Assembly (NCBI GenBank): GCA_950022655.1
Contig: OX465584.1
Span: 24,835,469-24,899,468, forward strand
Length of the DNA: 64,000 bases
Direction: 5' to 3'
DNA from: Alentia gelatinosa
Lineage: Eukaryota > Annelida > Polychaeta > Phyllodocida > Polynoidae
Shown here piece by piece: positions 25,201 to 32,619 of the stretch (position 1 is its first letter; the number at the start of each line of letters is the position of its first letter). The notes under the pieces are model-generated. The model searched no databases. It had not been told where the DNA came from and saw only the letters and a list, made by a program, of their open reading frames with translations. The translations under genes and the position numbers were made by a program.

Positions 25201-28200
25201 TTCGTCGAGTCTGAGTTAGAAGGGAAATGAAAAACGAAAAATTTGACCGCGGATAGCGGGGATCGGTCTACCGACTTTCGCATTCCAAGCCATTAGCCCT
25301 GCCGACTACTCCACGAAGATGGGTGATTGGAGTGGGCCAAATACTTAGTGTGGTGGTGGGGGGAGGGGAATCAGCGGAGTTTTGAAAAGGGCTACCAGCG
25401 AAAGTTGAGATCTCATTGGTTTCTCACGAGAAAGGTAGATCAGGAAACTACAATACTATTCTTTGATTTCGGCATGGCTTGAAATGAATCATAAGAGAAG
25501 AAGTTTGTCTGAGTAAAGTCCTACAAAAAAGAAGACCAGGTTCGAGTTTTTCACTGTACGAGAATCTCACTCTCGGACCCTCATTCTCCACCCCCAGGTT
25601 TGGTTCACTATGTCTCTATGTATGGGAGCAACTTCAAGTGGATTCGACGGAATTCTACCGTTTTAAATATAGTAGGTAATTAGCCTACATATCTATAAGG
25701 CCAGAGTCATACGTTTTTTTTTCTCGATTAAAACAAAAGAAAGTAGTACTTACCCAACGCGGCCAGAATTGACGCTGCCCACAGTAGGTCAGCGAACGTG
25801 GCACCGAGGAAAAGTAGTCCCGTCATGACGTCACCATAGCGTTCTTGTAGAGGGTCAAGCATTGTGACGTAACGGCGCCTGCGCATTGGAGGCGCGTACA
25901 CGAGGCCCGCTAAAACCACAAGACACTCATAAAGTTATGATGGACTAAGGTGTTTAAAAACAATCAAAAGAATTCTCTCATTTACTTCAGGATCAGATCA
26001 TGCTTCATATTAGAAATCTGGTTTTAATATGCCGAGATGTATCTGTTAATGGGAAGGTTCATAGCTCACCTATGGTTGTGCCTATACAAATTCCAAAAGG
26101 AGCCAATGTCCATGCCAAACCGCTCTTTGCTATACCCTCCGCTGTTCCATTTATAAAACCACCTCCGACGTAAGTGGCTGCAAAATAACATTATATCATT
26201 CAAGATCCATCTTTGCCTTATCCTATTTTGAAGGTAACAATGGTATACTGGAATGAAGGAAAATGGTTTATATAAAGAAATTGATGTACCAAATATGGCT
26301 CTCCAATAGAAAGTTTGATAAGTATTTACTGATGCCATGATAGCGATATATTCTGAAGTTTAACCTGATTTATAGTATAGTGGGAGAGTTAGGCAAAATA
26401 CGATTTTCAGAGATTTGGCATTTTAACAAGACCATTGTGTAGTAGACACAATGGGGCTTTCATGGCAGAACTATTGTACATGATGATGTAGGATGCTTGC
26501 ATTGCTGAGATATTTTTTCTATCTGCACACTTCCATATATCACTGGGGCATCTTGTGTAATTTTATGGCCTTCTACTCTAAGGTGCTTTATCAAGGAAAT
26601 CCCTGTGGCGTGCAATGAGTCCATAGCAGTTGCAGAGCTTGGATTATAGTCAATATTATCGACTGCAGCTGTTGTGGAATCCTGTTTGGAGAGCTTTTCA
26701 CGACACGCTACGTTTATTAATTTCGGATACCTTGTTGGCTATGTCTATAGACACACAATCATAGATGCACAGCTTCATATTATCTGAAATATGCACAATA
26801 CCTTGTCTCAACATGCACATTTAGGGCAAGGGAGACTGAAATAGGTGTTTCTCCATCTCTGTTGTGTTGGTGACCCACCATGAAAGTAGCTGTGCTGCAC
26901 CGAGGTTACACAGTATTAGACACTATACTATGAGCTGCACAATTATTTAAGAAACATTTTATATACTTTACAGGAGATTGGTCTTGAATGCTTGATCTAT
27001 CCAGAATTTTGTTCACCAATGCAGTGAGGTTAGCAGGTACAGCTGCAGGAAATCTTCCCGGACTCGTTTTATCCTGAAGACATTTCAACAACTGTTTCCC
27101 CAAGGGCAGCCTTTGTCAGTATGGGAGTCTCACAGTCAATTTCTTGATTACAAGCTTTCTCCAGTGACACTTCAATATCATGGTTTGATGCTAATAGTAC
27201 ATTAGCTAGGAGTGGGATCAGAAATCTGCCAGTATCTTGTCTTTCAATTTTGTAGAGTGAACCTTGGTGTATTTATACCAGGTTTCTGGAATTTAAATGC
27301 ATACAGGGTTATGAGGTCTGTCATAATGAAGAATGTCCTACCTCTTTTAAATTCATTGGAAAGGTTCCTATACACGATGTATAGTCTGCATAGACAATGC
27401 CATATAGGGGAAAGAGTGATTATCAGTTAATGCAACAGTCAATAGGCGGCCGACACTATTATCCTCAAAATGGCACCACCATTTGGGGGACAGGGCTTGT
27501 ACTGTGGTTCTTTGGTCTTTACGAAATCAAACTAACTATCACACTTTTACCATGTCTCCTAAAGGTCTCTACTTCCATCTCAGTGTAGGATAACTCAAAT
27601 ATATAATCCAGGACATGTTTGTTTTCACATAAAAACCTCTAGATACACATATATAAAAAAGTGGCCTATCATCACTCACTTACTCCTCCTTGCTCACCTA
27701 CTCGGGACAAAATGGCGGGGCAGGAAACATTACCTATCTGCCATATAGAAAACACATAATTTTGTCTCCTGACAATGGATGGATATTGGGCATATTTGGG
27801 CAGCTTTGCTATGCATTTTGTGTGGCGCTGACCATCTATCTCTACCATATTCATAGCTGCTACTCTCAACAAAGATGGGGCATCTACTTCTGTTACCCAA
27901 TTGCATACTTTAAAGTCCACGTGAAAAGTAAATCTTCCGTAAAGACCAACAGATCAAGGAATATTGTCACAAAAATGCAAAGTATCTATATGCACTTCCT
28001 CTTAAAAGGACATCTTTCTCCTGAGTGCCCTTTCTTTATTCAGATTGATCTCTAAAGGTATTTATGGCAAGTATCATTATTTGAATACAAATGAATCTCT
28101 CTCTGACCATACATCCGCTTGTGTAAGTCAGAGATCAAAGGTATTGAACCAAAGTTGTGGAATCTCGTCACGACATATGGTTTAATGTTTCAAAGGATGA

Positions 28201-28705
28201 AAGCATTCTCATTATCATTCACCTTTTGGCAAATTAGTCATACTTTATGGGGATATCAAACGCGTTGTCACGAGACAGATAACTGGGTTCATATAAAAAA
28301 TAGGATCTAATGAATATTTGTACCAAGTTTCACGTGTATATTCTAAATTCCACAATTTGACCGAAAACCATTACTGAACTGTCCCACTAAAGTTATGGGT
28401 CATAGTAATACCCAAAACATTCAGCCATCACTGTATATTTAATAACAATGTCACGTACTAAATCAATGGACTGTTGTGACAATTAAAAAGGTATCAATAT
28501 GAACCCATATTATGTAATAATAATAATACTTACCTGCCATAGTGAAGGACCCAACAACCATCCCCAGGTTACGACCTGCTACCATAGAAACATCTATGTC
28601 AGATGACCCTTTGGCGGCCTTGAACTTCTTTGCAGCCACTATGCCGACCACAACAATGGCAGCATAGAATATCAAGATCACCACTATTCCTATGACATTA
28701 ACCAT
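10454..28705 (-). CDS. SLC5A7-like: High-affinity choline transporter-like gene, 9 coding exons
   Basis: The gene encodes a sodium-coupled choline transporter of the SLC5 family. In animals the founding member imports choline into cholinergic terminals for acetylcholine synthesis. Nine exons with GT-AG borders and fully consistent phases sum to 1614 nt (537 residues plus stop), close to the roughly 580 of vertebrate CHT1. Diagnostic blocks are [15 protein letters not shown] (residues 58-72), [64 protein letters not shown] and ITGGEP-like LGGGDPGL. The C-terminal tail is short, and the conserved dileucine-type endocytosis motif of vertebrate CHT is not obvious; EHILQQ near the end could stand in. 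The start is the only ATG opening TM1. Introns are large and full of repeats, with a same-strand Ngaro element in intron 7. Whether it carries choline or a related amine is inference from family. Confidence 0.93.
11220..11410. repeat. Half copy of a foldback repeat in CHT intron 8
   Basis: It shares ordered words with 53100-53255: GTATACGG, GGGAAAATAGT, TTCGAAAAGATG, then a variant of AATACAACAAACAATGGTTT and GGACAGG. It is inverted relative to 10307-10369, so exon 9 lies between the two halves. Confidence 0.55.
11517..11623 (-). CDS. SLC5A7-like: CHT-like exon 8
   Basis: Codes residues 325-360. [20 protein letters not shown] is the SLC5 sodium-site helix, with the conserved Ser run after the Asp, followed by [14 protein letters not shown]. 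The acceptor is TGCGCAG and the donor GTCACA. 107 nt, phase 1 to phase 0. The distance to exon 7 (6.2 kb) is largely the Ngaro insertion. Confidence 0.92.
11890..12072. repeat. (CA)n microsatellite ending in (TA)n
   Basis: Long CA-rich tract with CAGACA and CACCTA variants, ending in TATATA at 12059-12072. The Ngaro element begins exactly where the TA tract ends, and a TA tract resumes at its other end (16861). Confidence 0.95.
12073..12165 (-). repeat. Ngaro split repeat B2
   Basis: 93-bp 3' terminal repeat, separated from A2 by a 24-bp A-rich spacer and bordering the TA tract of the host microsatellite. Confidence 0.93.
12190..12330 (-). repeat. Ngaro split repeat A2
   Basis: Second copy of the 141-bp A repeat. 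It directly abuts B1, sharing the base at 12330; this B1-A2 junction equals the fused element ends expected of a circular intermediate. Confidence 0.93.
12330..12422 (-). repeat. Ngaro split repeat B1
   Basis: 93-bp repeat just downstream of the recombinase stop. It is identical by eye to B2 and contains TATATAA-like and polyadenylation-like AT-rich sequence. Confidence 0.93.
12441..13502 (-). CDS. Ngaro ORF3, tyrosine recombinase
   Basis: A 353-codon ORF. The N-terminal core-binding region ([20 protein letters not shown], then [15 protein letters not shown]) precedes a catalytic domain in which [12 protein letters not shown] gives the first Arg, [12 protein letters not shown] the H-x-x-R pair, and [14 protein letters not shown] the Trp/His position and the nucleophilic Tyr. 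All expected residues are in place. The enzyme would integrate a circular DNA made by reverse transcription, without target duplication, which matches the insertion site. The first ATG lies inside ORF2 and the true start may be a downstream ATG such as the one before STNTAKTR. Confidence 0.92.
   Translation of the reverse strand: MESTSKVMTMLFLTISLDFTRVRYQNWQNFFQFWVFAVSALEELRRKTIHYQQSWMSTNTAKTRQSQWNHYFKFCQTYNQIPLPASLDTVCLYLSYMAESFTYSSIPNYLSALWLLHKINNLSHVSKDNFQIVSTLRGIRRSLGDTTLQAPPMTVQDLKTIFLSLDFSNLYDLLFWLSLIIGFRGLLRKANLFDHGSAILWGDVSLYSWGVLINLSRTKTIQFSERLLEIPLSKLSDTRFCVHFYLSLLLSILGSVQPDQHLLSYKLGPRIAPVTYPWFSRKLKDLSKNLGLPPYTSHSLRRGGATTMSLHGVPMDHIRLRGDWSSDAVLLYLSKPLHDKVHADKLFSEAMFY
13285..15456 (-). 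CDS. Ngaro ORF2, reverse transcriptase-RNase H
   Basis: A 723-codon ORF. The first 210 residues are acidic and Cys-rich with no recognised domain. RT follows: [20 protein letters not shown], motif [30 protein letters not shown], catalytic [12 protein letters not shown] and TYLGIVID. RNase H follows with its acidic residues in [23 protein letters not shown] and [13 protein letters not shown], and a late Asp in VIPDYLSRL. All catalytic acids are present, so the enzyme looks functional. The last 70 codons overlap the start of the recombinase ORF in another frame (13285-13502), as is common in these elements. Confidence 0.93.
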   Translation of the reverse strand: MSDKIDDICDALFDCMCCDVFDTLLDGLVGDYHEFRLLPPCEVDNSVNIDPVTSFSHSGWSPAYDVDTDLDEWVTSFDVPAEEVYVDYSQVPASEIQNGGPYFRFADSTEKDDGFSCFSRDVDDVKGYFTDDNFVFDGSFPVNSFCPVGTRCCHDLGGFPSQLNPCNIYKEAYCHCSGIDPNANYIYSAASKGVRIVDDCFVNSYDCHNYSSILEPKARAEMDNIVNNELVEGKLSCVNQKPHCIHSLGAVTKANGKLRPITDCSRPAGLSINNAMDTTCDTFSYISLDDVTNNLQEGDFMCVVDIKSAYRSINVHPLDRKFQGLRWDIQGTECYLVDNCLCFGAKCSPFIFTQFTNFIVRSMNRRGFNKVYGYIDDFILVASSEAECLHGLHVLNSLLEFLGFQVSLEKIIYPSTCVTYLGIVIDSVLMELRLPEGKVQKIRDCIESYKSLKSCTKRNLQRLAGLLSHASMVVRGGRTFTRRVINLTNSLDNWDDYTSIPDWLLDDLTWWEKFISIFNGRAKILDEFSFHGNPVSTDSSLSGFGGTWADDFFAGSWANHGLDPNFGLPDHHCIPPPSEFFEELDINTLELWPVVVSVSRWGEYWRNHKVRFKCDNTQVLTMLNTGRSRNKLAMCWLRELFWLCFIFNIQIIGEYIKSDDNVIPDYLSRLYSGKVPKLAEFFPILGFCCFSPGRAEEKNHTLPAVMDVDQHCKNQTVSVEPLF
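15610..16716 (-). CDS. Ngaro ORF1, gag-like protein with CCCH zinc finger
   Basis: A 368-codon ORF whose ATG follows repeat A1 by three bases. The N-terminal third has Cys/His pairs ([16 protein letters not shown]), a Gln-rich coiled-coil-like stretch ([12 protein letters not shown], about residue 130) and an Ala/Ser/Thr-rich linker. The middle portion ([19 protein letters not shown] to IDSVIP) resembles the nucleocapsid region of tyrosine-recombinase elements. The C terminus has a C-x8-C-x5-C-x3-H zinc finger starting [10 protein letters not shown], followed by a second Cys/His cluster [12 protein letters not shown]. It probably binds the element RNA and packages it. No methyltransferase or protease motif is visible. 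Confidence 0.85.
   Translation of the reverse strand: MGKKLIACSACSLSHAPRGGQFCKYFAEALEVCKATNLEINDATVRQKIDIEKMAFDNKTYLLDDDDVGGDGEEVQSLAEKSPESLTGSPISPELLQSVIQSNVKQQQQLDRQQRQFDILMARMDAMTVGAASISNPAIVKTPTTSPEPENPPSWFQSFLKSSIGTPATATIPGFGAVPATAATDSATAHAGPSTSSCCHQKRKRFDKFDLDPYFLVDSVKDRTIDDVISANLLLVESMLAKGESQVQAYIKHVRFLCDKRKIHTSVSLVKYDISVRERAEALGLSSVCYGVHEYVQRHLGIDSVIPPTHHKSERKSTSSINRPNRPLGFCWTFHEGKTCQKGATCPLKHVCTCGGAHKMSECQKSTR
16720..16860 (-). repeat. Ngaro split repeat A1
   Basis: Element 5' end, starting TGGGCGGGATAACTC on the minus strand. It matches A2 base for base as far as I can read, and ends three bases before the gag ATG, so it carries the likely promoter and leader. Confidence 0.93.
16861..16903. 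repeat. (TA)n tract flanking the Ngaro element
   Basis: TA dinucleotides directly after repeat A1. Together with 12059-12072 this is the split target microsatellite. Confidence 0.9.
17256..17512. repeat. Degenerate GGTTGGGTCAG minisatellite
   Basis: Variable short units of the kind TTGGGTCAG, GGACTGGT and AGGCCAGT repeat across the stretch in CHT intron 7. It is T/G-rich on the plus strand with no clear fixed period. Confidence 0.7.
17846..17953 (-). CDS. SLC5A7-like: CHT-like exon 7
   Basis: Codes residues 289-324. [14 protein letters not shown] contains two possible N-glycosylation sites (NAT, NTT), followed by [18 protein letters not shown]. The acceptor is CTTTAG and the donor GTTGGT, an unusual but GT donor whose phase fits exon 8. 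Confidence 0.9.
18672..18757. repeat. Partial copy of the TTTATCTCACC MITE family
   Basis: Contains TTTTATCTCACCCCT and CGAGTTCCCAATGTTAAG, both shared with the elements at 30976-31114 and 62033-62167. Confidence 0.5.
18776..18929 (-). CDS. SLC5A7-like: CHT-like exon 6
   Basis: Codes residues 238-288 with [18 protein letters not shown], the most conserved motif of the family, and [13 protein letters not shown]. The acceptor is CGTACAG and the donor GTGAGT. 154 nt, phase 0 to phase 1. Confidence 0.93.
19129..19203. repeat. (AT)n microsatellite
   Basis: About 75 bp of uninterrupted AT dinucleotide in CHT intron 5. Confidence 0.97.
20405..20760. mobile_element. piggyBac-type MITE copy in CHT intron 5
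   Basis: TTAA at 20401-20404 is followed by CCCTTTAAGGACAAGTG. It shares GAGGACGG, TTAGGGGACGGGCACAT, AATCACATGATACAATA and the hairpin GATGCCTTGAGGCATCA with 3317-3638. The right end is unclear. Confidence 0.55.
20997..21122 (-). CDS. SLC5A7-like: CHT-like exon 5
   Basis: Codes residues 196-237 (42 codons, phase 0 both sides). [20 protein letters not shown] is the signature loop of choline transporters, ending [10 protein letters not shown]. The acceptor is TAATTCAG and the donor GTAATC. Confidence 0.92.
22421..22967. mobile_element. MITE with TGGGATTCACACGG terminal repeat, nested copy 1
   Basis: Begins AATGGGATTCACACGGTGGG and ends GTGTGAATCCCACTT. Inside are hairpin-forming words TTGTCTGAGACAA and TTGTCGGCGACAA. 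It is joined head to head with the next copy through a near-perfect palindrome at about 22953-22983. Confidence 0.6.
22968..23472. mobile_element. MITE with TGGGATTCACACGG terminal repeat, nested copy 2
   Basis: Begins AAAGTGGGATTCACACC and ends CCCTGTGAATCCCACTT. Its right half (CACCAAAATGCCCC, TTTAAACCTGTTTAAAG, CTGACAATTGCAAGGG) is an inverted match of the left half of copy 1, so the pair forms a very large inverted repeat. Confidence 0.6.
24558..24706 (-). CDS. SLC5A7-like: CHT-like exon 4
   Basis: Codes residues 146-195 with [19 protein letters not shown] and [18 protein letters not shown], matching the SLC5 segment that precedes the TM6 loop. The acceptor is TTCACCAG and the donor GTAAGT. 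149 nt, ending in phase 0. Confidence 0.92.
24858..25143. mobile_element. piggyBac-type MITE, 5'-truncated copy in CHT intron 3
   Basis: Shares TAGGGGACGGACACATTGTTG and the hairpin GATGCCTCAAGGCATCA with the copies at 3317 and 20405, and ends in GCGG followed by TTAG, a TTAA-like flank. Confidence 0.5.
25232..25322 (-). other. tRNA-like fragment, possible SINE head
   Basis: On the minus strand GTGGAGTAGTCGGCAGGGCT resembles a tRNA 5' half with box A, and GGTAGACCGATCCCCGC resembles box B. The spacing is tRNA-like, but the acceptor stem does not close and no anticodon loop is convincing. I read it as a tRNA-derived repeat, not a working tRNA. Confidence 0.35.
25754..25909 (-). CDS. SLC5A7-like: CHT-like exon 3
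   Basis: Codes residues 94-145. [19 protein letters not shown] is the conserved cytoplasmic loop, followed by a TM segment ending [10 protein letters not shown]. The acceptor is TTTTAG and the donor GTAAGT. 156 nt, phase 1 to phase 1. Confidence 0.93.
26070..26177 (-). CDS. SLC5A7-like: CHT-like exon 2
   Basis: Codes residues 58-93 with the family block [15 protein letters not shown] and [14 protein letters not shown]. The acceptor is TTTTGCAG and the donor GTGAGC. 108 nt, phase 1 to phase 1. Confidence 0.93.
26400..27260 (-). pseudogene. Decayed copy of an uncharacterised repeated protein (VDNIDHNPSS type)
   Basis: In CHT intron 1, the minus strand reads [20 protein letters not shown] followed by SLHATGISL (about 26600-26720). 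This matches a motif of the form VDNIDHNPSS-TA-DS-HGTGIS that I recall from many uncharacterised, multi-copy proteins of cnidarians and other marine invertebrates. Further upstream are [19 protein letters not shown] (about 26990-27060) and [13 protein letters not shown]. Stops and shifts interrupt it. The function is unknown; dispersal in genomes suggests a mobile-element-borne gene, which is inference. Confidence 0.5.
27262..28533. other. Remainder of CHT intron 1
   Basis: A minus-strand frame of 82 codons at 27672-27920 (contains [19 protein letters not shown]) could be the upstream part of the decayed repeated gene beside it; I do not recognise it. The rest is AT-rich with no feature seen. 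Confidence 0.35.
28534..28705 (-). CDS. SLC5A7-like: CHT-like exon 1
   Basis: Codes residues 1-57 plus one base. [20 protein letters not shown] forms TM1, then comes [16 protein letters not shown]. The donor GTAAGT follows the first base of an Ala codon. A CAG upstream of the ATG at about 28722 could be the acceptor of a non-coding 5' exon, but this is uncertain. Confidence 0.92.
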
Positions 28706-29930
28706 CTTGTAGTGTGTGTTGCCTGTCGAGACGAGTTTGAGCTTTATCTATCCATTAAAATCCGGTCACCAGTTCTCTGTAGTAAAATAGAATATTGTCA
28801 TGCAGTATTATTATATTACATATTGGTAGCAACATGGTATATCTGACATATTGCTAGAATGTGGTCCTTACATTTTCTTCAAACTTAATTATATATCCGT
28901 GATGTCTTTTATTGCGTATCCATGAAGTTAATAGGATTCACTACTCCTGTAAAACTCAAATTCATTCTAGCCAAGTAATCAGGATTGAGTGTAGAATATG
29001 CATTCCCACAGTTGAACCAAAAGAGCAATTATACACAAGTCAACGAAGTGCTAGGGAAATATTGGGCATCGGCTGGTAAAGTTTATAACGTCACGTATGG
29101 TTCCTTTCACTTCTAACAGGTATAAGACACAGTGGCAGGAGATTATTTTTCCTTCATTTTTTTCACTTTTCATTTTCTTTATTGTAAACTCTCGCTATTG
29201 CAAGTTTTTCAGTTACAACAAAATCCTACCTTTCACCAACCGTAATGACACTGTGACCTCTTAGCCTATTACGTTTCCTGTCTCCGAAATCTAAATTCTA
29301 TCTTCCAGCTGTAACCCAGCCGCTCTCAATTTAATTCACACCCATATTCAAAGTTTATCAAATATCTATTTACGGTGCCAGCTAAAGCATACTTATAGAG
29401 ATATGTTTACTATGGGTAGATACTGATAATTCCCTCACAATGGTCTACACCATGATAAATGTAAACATGAATAATGGTAATAGCGGAGACTGAGCTAGTA
29501 GCACTTTACTCAGAGACATCTGAATTCTGGCCTTTGGAATTGTCCCTAGACCTCGAAAAGAATCTAAATCAGGTAAATCCCGAATAACTCGACGTATTTA
29601 GGCTACTAACAGATATCACTTCTTTATACGAATGTCTAGATTCAACCATGCACTGAGATTTAAGGTCGCGCTCCTGTAAATGAATCTGTATATTGTTTTG
29701 CTGTTCAACTGAAAAACGCCCTTAAGGCGAATATCATCAGCCAATTGACTTTGTAAATAACCCATCTGCCAGGAGTCTGCGGGAGAGGGATTCAGTGTCA
29801 GTATAGGGCTTGTGACTGTAGGGAGTCGGTGGTGGGCCCTTACTTATCCCTACACTCTCAGTGAAGCCCTGTGTTGTTAGAGGTATAGGTGGTTTTAGTG
29901 GGAAATGTACACAGGAGAATACCAGCCTAG
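28706..29930. promoter_or_regulatory. Upstream region of the CHT-like gene
   Basis: This must contain the 5' UTR and probably the promoter of the minus-strand transporter. CGACAG followed by GCAACACACACTACAAG before the ATG could be a 5' UTR splice acceptor. I see no clear TATA box. No coding frame. Confidence 0.35.
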
Positions 29931-29934
29931 GGTC

Positions 29935-30044
29935 AGGCGGGGGTTAAGCGGGGGTTAGGAGGGGGTTAGGCGGGGGTTAGGTGGGCGATAGGCGGGGGTT
30001 AGACAGGGGGTAGGTGGGGGTAGGAGTCGGGAGTCGGAGTCGGT
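29935..30044. repeat. G-rich GGCGGGGGTTA minisatellite
   Basis: About ten units of roughly 10-11 bp of the form GGCGGGGGTTA or GGTGGGGGTA, grading into AGTCGG units. Runs of four or five G make quadruplexes likely on the plus strand. Confidence 0.9.
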
Positions 30045-30099
30045 ATAGGTTGATATCTAATCAGACCTTGTGTTACATATACAGTACCCGAAGTATAAC

Positions 30100-30540
30100 C
30101 TCAAAAGAGTGGTGTTTTGAAAGTAAAATCTATTTAAAAAACGTTAAAAAACAAAAGAAAGCTGGGTTTAATTTAGTTTTATAAAGGAATTTATAAAATA
30201 AATTGGTAATATAAGATTGCATTTTTCATATAATACAGACTTGGACGGTTAATGGCAAATGAGATATACTACAGTGGTGTCCCCAAGTGGTAGAGATCGG
30301 AATTATTGGATAGTGGCGTAAATACAACAGAATCAGGCGTATATATGATGTATATATATGACCTTAACATGGACATGTATATATATACACCAATAGATAA
30401 GGCGTATATATATGAGACGGAAAAAGGTCAACTCATATACGCAAAAGGATACCTATATACCCCATGCGTATGTAAAATGGTGCACGAGTTTTGCATCCTT
30501 AAAGTCACACATTTTGAATATCTTTATAAGTGCAGTTAAA
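30100..30540. repeat. Dispersed repeat with GGCGTATATATGA words, copy 1
   Basis: Shares GCTGGGTTTA, CAGTGGTGTCCCCAAGTGG, TCAGGC and repeated GGCGTATATAT with 45585-45990 in the same order. Not coding. Confidence 0.6.
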
Positions 30541-30975
30541 TAGCTGCAATCCCGAGAGCATTGGACCTCATTAACTTCTCGGTAGAGCGCCACTGGTTCT
30601 GATATCCATTATGTAAACGTGAACCTTGATTACAGTTCTGTCGCTGCTACCAGACAGCTGGTCGGTTTGGGATAGAAAAACAGGCTTTAACTAGACCATA
30701 TAAGACTCACGAAAGGTACTTTGATTAGGATCTCTGAAAAAAAGCCTGCTTTAATCATAATAATAATGACAATAGATAACAGCCGTGGACCGCTTCGATA
30801 TTTCTGGACAGTGGGATTTTAAAGAAGAAACCAACAAGGTTTGGTCAAAGTCGTCGTTCGCCATGAGTTTGATGCGGACTGATATGAACGAGGCGACAGC
30901 CGAGTAAATATCACATAGCATTCAAACAAGTTGGAGAACACCGACTTTGACCAAAACGAGTTGCTTTCTGTATCT

Positions 30976-31114
30976 ATCTCACCCCTGTACACACTAAAAG
31001 AACGGATGACACACAGGATATAGACCATGTAGAACGGACTGCAATACTTGTAGGGGCATGGAGAACGAGTTCCCAATGTTAAGCTTATGGGCCAAAAATA
31101 CCAGGGGTGAGATA
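30976..31114. mobile_element. Short MITE with TATCTCACCCC ends, copy 1
   Basis: Starts CTATCTCACCCCTG and ends CAGGGGTGAGATAAAA. Contains CGAGTTCCCAATGTTAAGC, shared with 62033-62167 and 18672-18757. Confidence 0.6.
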
Positions 31115-31119
31115 AAAGT

Positions 31120-32380
31120 GGTGCGTCTGTGGTAATTTTAGAGAGCTGAGAGAGGTTTAGATGGATGGGGTACCAAGTCTTATATCTTATCCAGCATACA
31201 TTACTTATAATATCCACTTGGCGCGTCTCATTCAATAATGTGCAGTTAGGACAATTGTACAAAGTTCTCAATATAAACTGACTGTTTAGGGTTCAACGAG
31301 TAATCACATTTGACGTCCAGGCTTGCGTTTTTAACCAGGTTAAATCGCCTTACTGAGGAAATAGATCAGAGCGACTTTATCACATTATGTATAAATCAGA
31401 ACTATATAATTATAAAACATTGTTCAGCCAAATACATGTAATTTTTTTTAACCTTTTACAGTTCCTCTATCAGAATGCCTCCTGCTGTGTAAATCAGTGC
31501 ACAGCTCATTCTGTGAATCACCAACCTTTGACTTCTGTCAACGAAGCTGACGTACTACGTATTATAAGTCAGTAACCAAAAAAGAGATTCAATTTTTCCT
31601 GTCTTCACTTGCTTCTCAACTTTTAACATATAGGAATGGTCAGGTCATTACACAGTGTCCCATGAATGGTTCATGGAATACTCTATTAAATCGAATCCTT
31701 GGTGGAATTCACTAGAGAGATAATGTTTCAGCTCTCAGCAAATAAGTGATCAAGCTGTACACATCATCGAATGGAGCTTTCACGTGTACTTTGTCTGAAG
31801 GGTCCTCAGATAGTGGATAGCATTCTTGAAACTGAACGAGTTTGAATTCATGCTAGTCATTCATAACCGGTAAAGAACAGAAGTGCCGCAGACCCCAGTC
31901 CGTTTAGTATATTCACTAATTAGGCGGAAATGCTTTCAGGACTACCTTGGAGAGAGAATGTATCAAAACACAATAGAGTAATTATTTCCGTCTGAACATC
32001 TCTATCAGTGGTAAAAAATTGTAATTTCGTTCCGGGAAGCCTATGATTCCTGGTTGGAAAAAAAAATCTATCAGGTTATCATACAACTTTGATATCATAG
32101 TGTAACAGTCCTCGCTCAATCTGTAGACAACATGCTATTATTAGGTGACTGATTACCTGATAGTGTATGGATGCCATATCTACCTATTTGTAAGAGGCAT
32201 ATAATATGTCATGTTTTATATGATATATTATATAAGATAACATGATGTGACAGTACAGGTATACGATAAACATATAATCTTCTGAAATACATGTAATTAA
32301 ATAGGAGCAAATGGTGCGTTCATCAATGATGAATGAGCGTGCAATTATGAATGAATAACAATAAAGTGTTTTAGTATAGG
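31120..32380. other. Intergenic stretch
   Basis: No gene, RNA or strong repeat is recognised; ordinary AT-rich sequence. Confidence 0.4.
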
Positions 32381-32384
32381 TACC

Positions 32385-32615
32385 AACCATATCAAGTGCC
32401 AGTGGGACAATGAGGTATTTCGGTCTCTAGTGATTGATCATGGTCAGCTGGGCATGCCTTTAAGACACTGAGACACTGGCACCCTGCTCCTTTCCCACTA
32501 TCACAGTGAATAGCACGCAGATAGGGAAGGGATAGTTTCCTGGCAGCACGCTGGAAGTCTATATGTGACCACTCTATCCTTAAGGCAATCTATATTGACC
32601 GTCCGAACATGCTCT
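32385..32615. repeat. Dispersed repeat of about 220 bp, copy 1
   Basis: Shares ordered words with 35438-35650: ATCAAG, CAATGAGG, TCTCTA, TTGATCATGGTCAG, GGGCA, ACACTGAGA/ATACTGACC and TATCACAGTG. Same orientation in both places. No ORF. Confidence 0.55.
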
Positions 32616-32619
32616 GGTA

